Origin: Eutreptiella sp. 'Long Island Sound 2002'
Taxonomy: Eukaryota; Euglenozoa; Euglenophyceae; Eutreptiales; Eutreptiaceae
Reading direction: 5' to 3'
Assembly (NCBI GenBank): GCA_964036045.1
Contig: OZ038378.1
Span: 161,828,576 to 161,892,575 of the forward strand
DNA length: 64,000 bases
The position numbers and the translations under genes were made by a program. Each line of letters starts with the position of its first letter. The stretch's first letter is position 1. The notes beneath the pieces were generated by a model. It was not told the DNA's origin. It saw only the letters and a program-made list of their open reading frames with translations, and did not search any database. Of this stretch, positions 1 to 10,200 are shown in pieces.

Positions 1-2
1 GG

Positions 3-353
3 GAGCGCCACGAGAGTCAACTCCGTGTGCGGGAACCCGACCTCCGTGGCCGACATGTGTCCCTGGACTACGCCAAACATGAGGCCGATTCGGACGACGA
101 CTATGCTGAGCAGGACGACTATACTGTCGAGAAGATCCTGGCTCAGCGTCCGAAGGCCTCGGCACCCGGAGGTCTGGAGTTCAAGGTTCGTTGGCGAGGC
201 TATGGGCCGTCCCACGACACCTGGGAACCCGTCTCCTCGTTTGTGCCGCGGGTCAATACTCCCTTCATGGAGTACATCCGCAAGCACAAGACCAAGATCC
301 ACGTTTCGGACTTGGCAGCACTCACCCGGGCGATTGCGGCCAGGGGTGCCTGA
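3..353 (+). CDS. Integrase tail with chromodomain, 3' end of Ty3/gypsy copy B1 (partial)
   Basis: This is the C-terminal end of a Ty3/gypsy polyprotein whose start lies outside the window. The frame is open from base 3 and ends in TGA at 351-353. After an acidic linker comes a classical chromodomain (about 118-300): YTVEKILAQR, then FKVRWRGYG, then DTWEP. The Y/W/W positions that form the methyl-lysine cage are present. In chromoviruses this domain tethers integrase to histone marks and biases insertion. The same protein end occurs at 25905-26540 (minus) and 48180-48480 (plus), so this is a repeat copy and not a host gene. No frame damage is visible in the part present. Confidence 0.9.
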   Translation, partial: ERHESQLRVREPDLRGRHVSLDYAKHEADSDDDYAEQDDYTVEKILAQRPKASAPGGLEFKVRWRGYGPSHDTWEPVSSFVPRVNTPFMEYIRKHKTKIHVSDLAALTRAIAARGA

Positions 354-1825
354 TCAGCGCCCTGAGCTCTCCCCTGATGCGTTTTGAGCGCTTGTGAGGC
401 CGAAGAATCGTCCCTTACTTGCTTGCTCTCTTCCATCTTTCGGTGACGGAGTGGCCATATACCCCCCCCTGCTGAATCCAGGGGAGGATGGCCCCTCTCT
501 TCAATTCCATTCGTCACTCCCCACCTGCTGAATCCTTGGGAAACCAGGTAGGGCGACTGACCTTCATTTTTCTGAGCTCTTGGGGCCTTGAAGCCCAGAC
601 GACGTTGCGCAACGGATGCCGCTGTCATCGGCATTGCGATTTTTGGTGTGTGGTCTGGTCCCATGGCATTTGCGGGATCCAGACCAGTCGACGTGTGTCT
701 CGAGACTATATATGCCTGAACTCAGGCGTTATCCTGTCCATCCTCCTGCATTTGCCTTATCCTGACCGTGGCGTGGTTTGGCGCTCTGTTCAGAGTGTGT
801 TTACACGCCTATTTACCCCGCTTGTCTTGTTTTTCTACCCTCCAGGATATGTGCATCTGTATGTTAAGTGTCATCAGCCCATCGCTGAGGGATGGACTGT
901 TTTTCACCACGAATCGGGATACAGAGGCGCCTTGAGTCGACGTGTACATGTTCTTACAGCCTGGTCCAGCCTGGACCAGTACTTGATTACAGATTCCACT
1001 GTTTGAGTGCCTGTGATACCGTGTTGCCCTATTCGCTGTGATGTGTGGAGATTCTGATGGCGCCAGGCGGGAAGCCCAGTTGCCTGACTACACTCCCAGC
1101 GGTCCGCCACTGTCAGTCCCAGTGTGAGCCTACCGATTCGCAGACGCACTTGCATTTGGATGGGGGCCTCCGGTGCTCCTGACCTCGGTCAGTCTGCCTG
1201 GGAAACTGGTGGTTTGAGGAGTCGACGCCTCCGCCCACACTGCATGAGGACTCCCTCATGTATGGCCTTCGCGAGGGAAAAGACGGCCTTGATGCCCGAT
1301 CCCTTAAGGAGGAGTTCCCTTAAGATCTGGGGTTCTTAAGGAGTTCGACTATGGCACTCTGGACTCGCGTCGTATGGATATGGACATGGTGCGCCCGAGG
1401 AAGGACCCGTGGGGACTCTCCCCAGTCGGCGGGCCTTGGGAAGCTTGGGGTAGCCTGATGGATCTTTGTGGTCGCTCTCGACTTGTGGGACCACCTCGGT
1501 CGTCGTGTGTCGCCTATGTTGGCCGTGTATGCCACTGCCACTGTGGTGGTGACCGTAGCAGCCGGCACCCGGTGCGCCTGGTATGGGTTAACGGGTCCTT
1601 TGGATGCCGAACAATCGCCGCCAGGACCCGGGACATTGATACTTGATACTATACATGTGCTACGAGCTTATACGGCATCATACCTATCTTACTGTGTCTT
1701 ACTGTGATTTGACAGCCTAACCTGAATCAGCCTGAAGTGAGGATGTGACACCCCCCCTTCGGGATATGGTCCTGGGTACCCGCTGCCATGCTTTGGTGTT
1801 ATCGAGCCCCCCCAGGGTTTGCTCT
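354..1825 (+). other. Noncoding 3' tail of B1, between pol stop and PPT
   Basis: About 1.5 kb of internal element sequence with no supported gene. It is shared with B2 (24412-25904, minus) and B4 (48481-49934), but indels shift frames between copies. The ORFs in it, such as the one near 488-1006, are therefore not conserved and I do not call them. C-rich runs occur just before the PPT. Confidence 0.75.
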
Positions 1826-1836
1826 AAGGAGGGGGG
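1826..1836 (+). other. Polypurine tract of B1
   Basis: AAGGAGGGGGG lies directly before the LTR start TGAAGCGG. It is the plus-strand primer site for reverse transcription. The same tract precedes the B2 3' LTR (24400-24411, minus) and the B4 LTR (49935-49945). Confidence 0.85.
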
Positions 1837-2242
1837 TGAAGCGGTACCCAGAACCCCATGGCTAGGTTACGGCATACAACCGGTCTCCGGTCCACTAACC
1901 CCATGTACGGAAGGGAAGACGCCCATTGACGCTCCATTCCGTGCCGTGAAGCCCCGCATCGGCAACCGATGCATCGCCAGCGGAGATTTGTATATCAGAA
2001 TGTCAGGAATCAACAGGGTTTTATTTTCATATTGTTTCCGTCAATTTTTACGCTTCCGTTCTGATACTCACTGTTTTGACTGCTGGCGGTTGGATCGCGA
2101 CTTTACCGTAACCGCCAGTTTAACTGTTTATAATGGAAATTTTAACGCTATCCGTCACGAAGGCTCCAAAGCCTTCAGGAACTGCATGGACGCTTCCGCA
2201 ATTTTCACATCTTACACTCGCAACCTTAATCCGAATTTTTCA

Positions 2243-2277
2243 GGATGTCGAAAATCGGATTTTCGACTTCGACATCC
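2243..2277. repeat. Inverted repeat in B LTR, 9-bp arms
   Basis: GGATGTCGA at 2243-2251 pairs with TCGACATCC at 2269-2277. The inner AAAATCGGATTTT-type sequence can extend the pairing. The structure recurs in the other LTR copies, for example near 17718-17751. Confidence 0.6.
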
Positions 2278-2325
2278 CCGCACTTGATTTGACCTCTTTC
2301 GAGTGGACCTACGTGCTTCCCTATG

Positions 2326-2397
2326 CACGAATCAACTTTCCTTTTCTCTTGCCCTCCATTTGTCTTAAAGATATGGGCAAAACAAAGTTGATTCGTG
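2326..2397. repeat. Inverted repeat in B LTR, 14-bp arms
   Basis: CACGAATCAACTTT at 2326-2339 and AAAGTTGATTCGTG at 2384-2397 are perfect reverse complements, 44 bp apart. They are seen again in the other LTR copies with small changes. Confidence 0.7.
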
Positions 2398-2637
2398 AGG
2401 CCACTTGTGAAGGTCATATCTCGTGTTGCTTGCGAGGATTTACGATAAGGAAACGTGGGATGTATTCACAATACTCCCGACGTAATTTAGGAAGCATTAT
2501 ATGCCTTGCGTTTCCACACGTGCGCGCTAGTGTAATGGATCATGGTCAATAGGGTAGAGTTTGCGTTATAACTCTTTGGCCATAACATTGCGTGCGTTAA
2601 GATAACTTTCGAGTGTAGCGCGCAAGTGTTGGTGTTG

Positions 2638-2664
2638 CATAGGAACTCTCCTTGAGTTCCTATG
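2638..2664. repeat. Perfect hairpin in B LTR, 11-bp stem, 5-nt loop
   Basis: CATAGGAACTC, loop TCCTT, GAGTTCCTATG. It is conserved in the LTR copies at about 17328-17354, 23573-23599 and 37236-37262. No T-run follows that would suggest a Pol III terminator. Confidence 0.75.
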
Positions 2665-3155
2665 AGCGATTGACACAAAGTTATGCCCTTGGAGGGGCAT
2701 GTCATATCGTGGTGGGAGCTACCTTTTTGGGCAATATGTGGTATGTGCCATGTGTTGTGTTGCGTGCCCATTTGGCGGGTCCATTGCTCCAAACCAAACC
2801 CGCCAATGGACCTAATATTGTGCAAGCCCCTTCTCCATACTCCCCACGATCAATTGCAAGCCTAACCTTCGTGGAGGGAAGCTTGTGTGGTGATCCCGAA
2901 GCGATACGTTGGGAGCAGGGTGTGTGTTTTGCAATTTTCCATATTTTCATGTGCCCACTTGGAAGGCAGCGCTCGTAACCTTTCAAAGCGCCCCAAGTGG
3001 AGCACATATGTGGGATCGAAGGTCATTGGTGTCAAGTCATTGTGTTTAGAAGGATTAGTTGATTGCACGATCCAAGCCGAAGATATTATAATATAATTGT
3101 GCGCCTTTCAAGGCACTTTTGTGTGTCATTGTGCCAATTTTGCCATTTTTGGCTC

Positions 3156-3213
3156 GTCATGATGTCAAGTGGCGACCGTGTATCTCAACGTTGCGCTCAA
3201 TTGACATCATGAC
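3156..3213. repeat. Inverted repeat in B LTR, 13-bp arms
   Basis: GTCATGATGTCAA at 3156-3168 and TTGACATCATGAC at 3201-3213 are perfect complements around a 32-nt spacer. The arrangement recurs near 16782-16837 and in the B2 LTRs. Confidence 0.7.
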
Positions 3214-3884
3214 TCAAGTATGTTATGAGGGTACATACTTCGGTAGCCAACATATCTTAGACCCGGCGATTAACTCCTCTTAGGCTTGGCATACCGTGGC
3301 CGCCATGTTGGCGATTTGGGACTATCCCAAATCATGGGCTCACTTGGCGACCCTGCCATTCCCAATACCGGAGGAGTTGGGCGACGCCCCAAAGATATGT
3401 TGGACACATATGACTTGATATCAATCCTATGGCACACTCCGGTCCAAGTCGGGCATGTGCCTCATTTGCCCCAACCATGAGTGTGCGCATTTTTGGCCAT
3501 TTTGAGCAATTTTCCACTTTTGCTGCCCGCCGTGCACTATGTTCTAACCCTCGTGCACGCCGGACGCATGGACCAATGGACCATATATGACATGGGTGTT
3601 ATGGGTAATGGTCCCCATGGTCCACACACCACGTGGGCGAGGCGGAGCCACCTTCGTTAAGGCGCTAGCCCAAAGTGAGTGTGGGCAATTTTGCCATTTT
3701 GGCATTTGTGGACCCCATTGGGAATGTCACCACGCCGATTGGCATGGAGATCTTTGAGAGCCAAGGGCATGGGAGTCTCTGTTGGACTCCCGGTGGATTG
3801 CGTATGGAATGCCGGATCCGATCTCCAAGCCGGCGTGGAGATACACTATTGGGAGCACACCGAATTTTGGCTCATTTCAAGCAG

Positions 3885-3889
3885 CCAAA
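3885..3889. other. Target-site duplication CCAAA (left) of element A
   Basis: CCAAA at 3885-3889 is repeated at 14644-14648, directly after the 3' LTR of A. The unoccupied site is present in the inverted LTR copy near 16100-16115, whose complement has a single CCAAAA where A would sit. Confidence 0.95.
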
Positions 3890-4421
3890 TGTAAGTGCGG
3901 CTAGCCCCATCTGCTCAGATTTTCAGACATTCTGCCCAGATTGGCTACATTTTGGTCATTTTCTTTGCTTCGGCGGATTCGCCGCCTCGCAGCTCAGTCA
4001 CAGGATATTTCCTATATATTTCTGATATGCCGGATTTGATTCCGCGGTCCAATTCCCGTAAATCCGCCGCATTCCGCTATTTTAGCTGGAATCGCCATTT
4101 GCCGCTGGCGCGCGCTCGCGGGCCTGATCGGCCATACAATTTTACATAAATGGATTATTTAAATTCATTCGGACAGTTTTGGACACTCAGATGTATTTAG
4201 AATAATTCCCCTCAATTTTCTTCATAGACTGGGATTTTCTGCCGGACCACAATCAGCATGGACCTTGCCTCTGTTGTCGCTGCTCTCGCCTCCGTTGGTG
4301 TTCGTGTATCCGGTTCCAACCCCAATAACAACATCCAGGGAGACTCCTCGCGTGCCTGCCCCACTGGTCTTGCCGGCCCCGAGCCCTCCGGCACCCACAA
4401 CGACCCAGGGCAGCACTTTCA
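3890..4421 (+). repeat. 5' LTR of element A
   Basis: Starts TGTAAGTGC and ends GCACTTTCA, which are imperfect terminal inverted repeats with the usual TG...CA ends. It contains a TATA-like box at 4013 and, unusually, the gag ATG at 4258. It is almost identical to 14112-14643. Confidence 0.95.
4013..4019 (+). promoter_or_regulatory. TATA-like box in A LTR
   Basis: TATATAT within CCTATATATTTCTG. A start site about 30 bp downstream would put the gag ATG (4258) roughly 215 nt into the transcript. This is consistent with translation beginning inside the LTR. It is inferred from position only. Confidence 0.35.
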
Positions 4422-7284
4422 TGGTAGCAGAGGCTACCTGAATGTTGTTCCTTTGGTGTCCCAACCACAGCTAGCCCCTCAGTACGACTCCGCAACCTCC
4501 GGAGACGTAACCATCACGCTCCCGTGGTGCTGTGCGAACGAGGCCTTGAGAGGAATGCCTTGCGCTAGCCCAAATTGCCCAAGAAGGACCCAAATCAGCA
4601 GCTGTGGAGGCCCAGATTACAATCAAGATCCCAGTCGAAATTGGCCATCAAGCAGCTGGAATCTCCCAGCTTACGCTAATGGCAACGCTCCGGTGGAGCT
4701 TACGGACTTGGCGGGGACCAATACTCCCTACCAATGTCCACATTTCGAGACCATCGATGTCGAAATTGACGACATTGAGATGGGTGGTCCAGGTGAGGTA
4801 CCAACCTATAATCGACCAGCCTCATGGGCACAATGGGACAACCAATTGTCTTCGGAAGTGGCCCGTAACCTTGAGGCGCTTGAGGCCCTGTGTCTATTAG
4901 CCACGTCTAAGCTGATAGGACAAGAAAGAATCGCCTCTGATTTTTTATTTGAATATTTTTTCCTCCTTCAAGAAGAAATTAAGACCAGGATGTGGTGGTG
5001 TTCTCAAGAGGATGAATCTTTTTCCATTTTCTTGCAGATCTGGGAGGCAAGCCCTTTCCCGAAGGAGAAGACCAAGGCACCTGTTGCCGGGCCCTCCGCC
5101 CCCCATCCCTCTGTCTCCATCCGCGACGATCTAGCCGCCGCGGTTGAGGAAGGAATCTTAGAGGCAGCTAGGCAGGCAAGCCTGGAAATTAGGACTGAAG
5201 GAGCTCCCCAAGTGGACTCCTGGCTGCGAACCACCGAGATTAGCGGTCCGACAGCCTGCTCAGGTCCTTCAGGACACGGTATGTACTGCCCTGCCAACTG
5301 CTCTTGCAGATCTCAGCGAGATTCTGAGCTCCAATTGCTCAAGGATCAAATGCAACTCATCATTCAGACTCTGGGAATTAAAGATCTTTTCAAGACCCAC
5401 ATGAGGTCTGAGGGCGCATCATCGGTGGATCAGACAACAGAACCGTCGGAGGAGGCGACAGAAATTTTTTCGATTGCTCCTTCGGTGGACTCTAAGACCA
5501 CCGATGCACGGATCAGCAGGACTAAGCTAAAGGAAAGGGTTACAATCTCTCGATCACAGAGTAGATCGGCGAAGGCTAGGACTGAGGTTCAGAATGCCAA
5601 AAGAACTGCCTCCCGTACTACCCTTCCTGCTGTTGATTCCAATGCAATTGCCCAGATGTTGCTCGCCCAGACCCTCGCCGGAGCTGGTGTGGCTAATGAT
5701 GCCGCCAAGGTGTCTGCCATTACGGCCGGTGTTGGGCTGGATTCACTCCTAAATCCCACTTCATTGCGACTTCGTCAGGTTGCCAAGCAACCGAAGTATA
5801 ATGGGAACCCCAGACGTTGGCCTCAGTTCCAACGGGAATTTAAACTGTGGGTTAAGACTCAAAAACTCCAGGATGATCAGTTCCTGATGGCGCTTCTGGA
5901 CTGCCTTGAGGGAGCGCCGGCCAACACTTGGCTCAGAACCTGGAGTGATCGTGAAGATTCAAGTTCCCCCCTTACCTTTGATGAGGTGTGGGAACAGTTG
6001 GAGGTACGTGGATCTCGACTGCCAGAGGACCATTACCACCAGATGTTGAAGAATTTTCCTTCGTTCTCTCGATTAATCTTGCATGAGGTGCAGGACAAGA
6101 GACAGCGCTTCTGGAATCTCGTAGAAGAATCTGAACATTCAGGCGAAAAATTTTCCAGTGCCGAACTGAAAAATCTGATTTTTGACAAGATCCCCTCAGA
6201 AACCGCCGCCACCCTTCGGAATCGACAGTCCGAAGAAAAGGTCAAGACCTGGTGGGCGGAGATCGATGGCTTTGACGCCTCGGCCAACCGGTTTACCGTC
6301 AGGGAGGCACTTCAAAAGTGCTCCCCCACGTCGTTTACCAAGGTGAAATTCACTGAAAACACGTGGAAAATCAAGTTCAATGAACACGAGGATCGGGACT
6401 TGTTTGTCCAAGTCCTCAATAGGGGAGTAAGTTTCCATGGCAATCGCCTGAAGGCCAGGAACTGGGTGTTTTCGTTTACTCCGCAGGAACTGTGGGAAGA
6501 GGTTGAGAGGCTCGCTGACGCCGCCAATCAAAATTTCCATGAGGGTCTTGGGGGAAACAGGAATACCCAGCAAAACACCCAGAATGGGGCCCAAAAGGGC
6601 AACAAAAAGGTGAATGACACCCGGAATGTGCAGGATCATTGTGGCATCTGTCTTCTTCTAGGTTCTACGAACCGAGCTAAGACGCATTCCACCGCTAATC
6701 ACCGATGGTCTGCTTACGATCACAAGGTGATTGGTGAAAATGTCAGTAATCCTCAGAATTCAGACAGGAATGACAGACAGGTGCATGGTGCCAAGGGGGG
6801 AAAGGGTAATTCGACTCCCTCCGGTGGGAACAAAAATACTGGAGGCCCTGGCGGGTCCCAAGGCAAAGGGAATCGGACTCCATCCGGCTCCGGTGGACAG
6901 CCAAATGGCCAGACAAGTCCCAATTTCAACGCCGGAGGCGGAAATCGAAATCCAGGCCAAACCCCTCAATCCGGTACAAACAAAGGAAATGCTCCAGGAT
7001 CACAGGGTAAGGGTAAAGGAAATCCTTCAGGAACCCCTTTCTCTGGTAAGGGCAGAGGGCGTGGCGACGGTGGTGGCCCATCATCCGGCGGCCGTGGCCG
7101 TGGACGTGGAAAGGGAAATCATCGTGTGGATCAGGTCTCAGGTGCAGACCAGGTGTCTGATGCGGATCGAGATTATGTCGAAAATGCCCTGAATCCAGCG
7201 GATGATCCGTTCCAGGATGAATGGATCGACGAATCAGGCTGTGTTCACAACGTTAACGCAGCAGCTGGAGGTCAGAACGCCTAG
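4258..7284 (+). CDS. gag: Gag of element A
   Basis: A 1,008-residue Gag ending in TAG (7282-7284). The start is the ATG at 4258, which lies inside the 5' LTR; the frame crosses the LTR end and the PBS without a stop. Residues 1-300 are Pro/Ser-rich, and residues 350-470 are polar and basic. Around 500-680 is a capsid-like segment (KYNGNPRRWPQFQREF, then a long helical stretch) as in Retrotrans_gag proteins. A second conserved segment (about 690-750) resembles one in the B Gag. A possible zinc knuckle, CGIC followed by spaced His, is near residue 798; it is not the standard CCHC spacing. The C-terminus is Gly-rich with RGRG repeats, probably RNA-binding. Gag forms the particle and packages RNA. 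The real start could be the next in-frame ATG near residue 100. Confidence 0.85.
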   Translation: MDLASVVAALASVGVRVSGSNPNNNIQGDSSRACPTGLAGPEPSGTHNDPGQHFHGSRGYLNVVPLVSQPQLAPQYDSATSGDVTITLPWCCANEALRGMPCASPNCPRRTQISSCGGPDYNQDPSRNWPSSSWNLPAYANGNAPVELTDLAGTNTPYQCPHFETIDVEIDDIEMGGPGEVPTYNRPASWAQWDNQLSSEVARNLEALEALCLLATSKLIGQERIASDFLFEYFFLLQEEIKTRMWWCSQEDESFSIFLQIWEASPFPKEKTKAPVAGPSAPHPSVSIRDDLAAAVEEGILEAARQASLEIRTEGAPQVDSWLRTTEISGPTACSGPSGHGMYCPANCSCRSQRDSELQLLKDQMQLIIQTLGIKDLFKTHMRSEGASSVDQTTEPSEEATEIFSIAPSVDSKTTDARISRTKLKERVTISRSQSRSAKARTEVQNAKRTASRTTLPAVDSNAIAQMLLAQTLAGAGVANDAAKVSAITAGVGLDSLLNPTSLRLRQVAKQPKYNGNPRRWPQFQREFKLWVKTQKLQDDQFLMALLDCLEGAPANTWLRTWSDREDSSSPLTFDEVWEQLEVRGSRLPEDHYHQMLKNFPSFSRLILHEVQDKRQRFWNLVEESEHSGEKFSSAELKNLIFDKIPSETAATLRNRQSEEKVKTWWAEIDGFDASANRFTVREALQKCSPTSFTKVKFTENTWKIKFNEHEDRDLFVQVLNRGVSFHGNRLKARNWVFSFTPQELWEEVERLADAANQNFHEGLGGNRNTQQNTQNGAQKGNKKVNDTRNVQDHCGICLLLGSTNRAKTHSTANHRWSAYDHKVIGENVSNPQNSDRNDRQVHGAKGGKGNSTPSGGNKNTGGPGGSQGKGNRTPSGSGGQPNGQTSPNFNAGGGNRNPGQTPQSGTNKGNAPGSQGKGKGNPSGTPFSGKGRGRGDGGGPSSGGRGRGRGKGNHRVDQVSGADQVSDADRDYVENALNPADDPFQDEWIDESGCVHNVNAAAGGQNA
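4422..4439 (+). other. Primer-binding site of element A (tRNA-iMet type)
   Basis: TGGTAGCAGAGG follows the LTR end without a gap. Its complement CCTCTGCTACCA matches the 3' end of animal-type initiator tRNA-Met. The next bases (CTACCT) would fit a species-specific T-stem. GGTAGC AGAG GCTACC is also a small hairpin. The gag frame runs through this site. Confidence 0.75.
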
Positions 7285-10200
7285 GGGAGCCACGAAAATC
7301 GCCCCTCCCCAGGCGATTTCAGGCATGATCCCCAAATTCCTGATCGACCATTACTTGATGTAGGGTCGCTTGTCTCCTCTCCCCTGGATCCGGCAACGGA
7401 TCCTTCTGCTGTAGTGGACGAGGTTGGTGTACAGTCCAAGCACAGGGCTCGTCAGTTTGTCACAAAGCTGTGGGTCTCTGATTGCAAGGGAAATTTCCAC
7501 CTCACCACTTGTTTGTGTGATAATGGATCAGAGGTAAATCTCCAATCCAATGCATTCTTACCCGACGACTGCGTGTTTGAATCGCCTCATCCCGTTACCC
7601 TCGAGGGAGTTTCTGGACACTCTCTCGCAGGTGGGCAACGCGGTTGTTATATATCAACCCATTTGGTCGCTCAAGACCTTTGGGAGGAGCAAAATGTGGA
7701 AGAAGTTGTCCTTAAGGATGACTACTTCTACCGTGCTGACATAAAATATGACCTTTATTTAGGCCATCCTTGGCTTCTTAAGAACAGGGTAGCGCCTGTA
7801 GGTCATCGTCGTTGTTTTTTGCTGGAGTCAGGTCCTTTGGAGCGTCCTGAATTTCGTTTTTTGCACGCAGGGTTTAAAAGTGCAGAAGAATTTTTGAAGC
7901 AAAAAGTGACACCAAAATTTGGTGAAGATGTCACCATTGCAGAGGTGAATGGGAGTGCCGATTACTCCCAAGAGTTAGAATGTCTTCGTAGGGACTCCCA
8001 GCCACGACGCCCTTCGCGCTGGCACTCTTCATCCTACAGAGTTGTCGACAAATGGCGCGATGCAATTTGTGAATACTTTCATGAACATCATTCTTTTTGG
8101 CCACAGTATGATGCCTTTGCTAACCGTACGAACAAGCGCTTTGATAAGCACTTCAGCGACGCTTGGACCCACAGGTGGGACAAGAAGTTGTGGATTAATC
8201 CTCCGTTTCACTTAATCCAGCAGGTCATCCACAAAATCAAGCAAGATAAAACCCAGGCAATTTTAGTTGTGCCCTTGTGGGACGACAAGCCTTGGTTTCA
8301 GGAATTACAGGACATTTGTGTAGATTACATCGAACTTCCCAGGAAGATTAAGCTGTATGCCAGGGACGACACAGGTCCCCTGCCACAGCGCTCCTGGAGT
8401 TCGCTTGCATTCCTGGTGGATGGAAAGCTTTCTGACTCTAATTCTGCCGATTCTAGTACAGATTCCTGTGTTTGGTCTGAATCTGAGGTTGAGCGTGGTA
8501 CTGATGATGAATCTATTTTTTCTGATTTTTGTTCGTCAGATACCCAAGGTGATTCAACGACCAATGGATCCGCCTCGGCTCCCTCTTCACCAATACGGTC
8601 GACATCGAAAAGAATCTTCAGTGCACGGGCGAGGAAAAATCTCCAATCGCGCCGCAAATTCAGAGTTTTTTACGAAAAACCCCCTGTGGAAGCTTTCATG
8701 GATCCTTTCGAGGAGCTGGATCGCGAAGAAAATCTCTGGGATTTCGACACAAGACCCACCTATCTTCAAGAGGCAGTGGATACGGACCTGTTTAGGGACA
8801 TCCGTAAGAAGATTCTTCCTGCCAAAGCCGAAGAAGTCGCCAAAGTTTTTTCGACAGTAATTCCTGGCGATCAGGTGGACACTGAATTGTGTTCCAAGTC
8901 CAGAGAAAAGATTTTTGAGGAACGGAAGGACACAACCCTTTCAGGGAAGTTGATCAAAGACCCCCCTGTCCGTGGACAGTTCGGTGAAGCCTTCATCGAG
9001 CTTCGTGAAGGGTACAAGGCAAAAAAACAGCGCCCTTATGAAAATCATGGACACAAACATGAGATTCTCAGAAAAATCATCGAGAGAAATCTCAGGGAAT
9101 TTGGTTGGCTTGAGGGTTGTATGACCAGCGAATGGTGCTGTTCACCCTTCACAGTCCCGAAGCCACCGCCTGCAGACCAGAACACCATTGATGGCTGGCG
9201 AATGGTGGTTGATTTTCGCAATCTCAACGCCGAAACAAAGGCGGATTCACACCCCCTGCCCCTCATTGAGGAGGAAATCGCCAAGAGGGCAAGAGGTCGT
9301 TTGTTCTCTGTGCTGGATCTCCGTCACGGCTTTCACCAAATGCCGTTGAGGAAGGACAGCAGACCTCTTACCTGTATGTGCACGCCATGTGGCCCAGTCC
9401 AGTGGACCGTCATGCCCATGGGATTGAAGAACGCCCCCTCATTTTTTCAAAGAATGATGGAGGATGTGCTGTTCACAACCCATCCTGAGCTTCGTGCCTT
9501 CGTGAGTGTGTACATAGATGACATAATCATCGCGACGGAGGGGGAGGGACTGACCGAAGCCGAGCTGGTGGCCCTACATGAGAAGCAGCTGAACCAAGTT
9601 TTGGATATTCTTGACGCCAATCAGCTGATTTGTGGGCCAAAGAAGGGAAAATTGTTTTTAAAATCAGTCGAATTTTGTGGTTCTCTCCTAGAGAATGGCA
9701 CTCGACGACCCAGTCCAGGGAAGCTCGTCGCTATTCAGAAGTGGAAGCGCCCTGAGACGATCACGGAGTTGCGAGGATTCCTGGGTTGTTGCAATTTTTA
9801 CCACACTTTTGTGCCGAATTATGCCAAATTTGCTGCCCCCCTCACTGAATTATTGAAGGTAGGGAGAGATGCAGGCAAGGCAGGTTCAAAGGTTCGTGTC
9901 AAGTGGACTGACGAGTGCGAGGAGGCCTTCCATCACTTGAAGGCAGCCCTCTGCGAAGTCGCCACGTTGCATGTGCCCCAATTTGACCGACCCTTCTACA
10001 TCAGAACCGACGCATCTAGGTACGCGATCGGAGCTGTCCTTGAACAGGTTGATGAAGCCACCGGCGATCATTACCCTCTTGCATTTTGGTCTCGGAAGCT
10101 AGCCCCACGCCAAATGCAATGGTCGCCGCGTGAGCAAGAGACTTACGCCATCATCTGTGCCTTAAAAAAGTACCAATCGTGGGTTGGCACCAATCGAGTC

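Larger units (their letters stand above)
1837..3889 (+). repeat. B1 3' LTR, first part (split by element A)
   Basis: Plus-oriented B-family LTR starting TGAAGCGGTACCC. It matches the complete 2,968-bp LTRs at 21432-24399 and 35094-38061 and the 2,969-bp LTR at 15187-18155, all on the minus strand. At 3889 it is interrupted by element A and resumes at 14644. It carries several perfect inverted repeats (annotated separately) and recurring AATTTTGCCATTTT-like motifs. Short ORFs here recur in the other LTR copies only because the DNA does; none looks like a gene. Confidence 0.9.

Noticed and set aside
488-1006. 172-codon ORF in the B1 3' tail as a possible envelope-like gene.
   Set aside because: The frame is broken by indels in B2 and B4, with no signal peptide or membrane-domain pattern conserved between copies.
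489-1750. Candidate LTR with TG...CA ends and a purine run before it (also 24486-25760 and 48624-49851).
   Set aside because: It occurs only once per B copy, downstream of pol. The true LTR starts after the PPT at 1837 and is present at both ends of B2 with a TSD.
4422-4439. Self-priming for element A.
   Set aside because: I found no complement of TGGTAGCAGAGG within its LTR, and the site fits an initiator tRNA-Met 3' end.
8035-8430. Assignment of A to DIRS elements because of the Dam-like domain.
   Set aside because: A has normal LTRs, a 5-bp TSD and a DDE integrase with chromodomain; no tyrosine recombinase is present.
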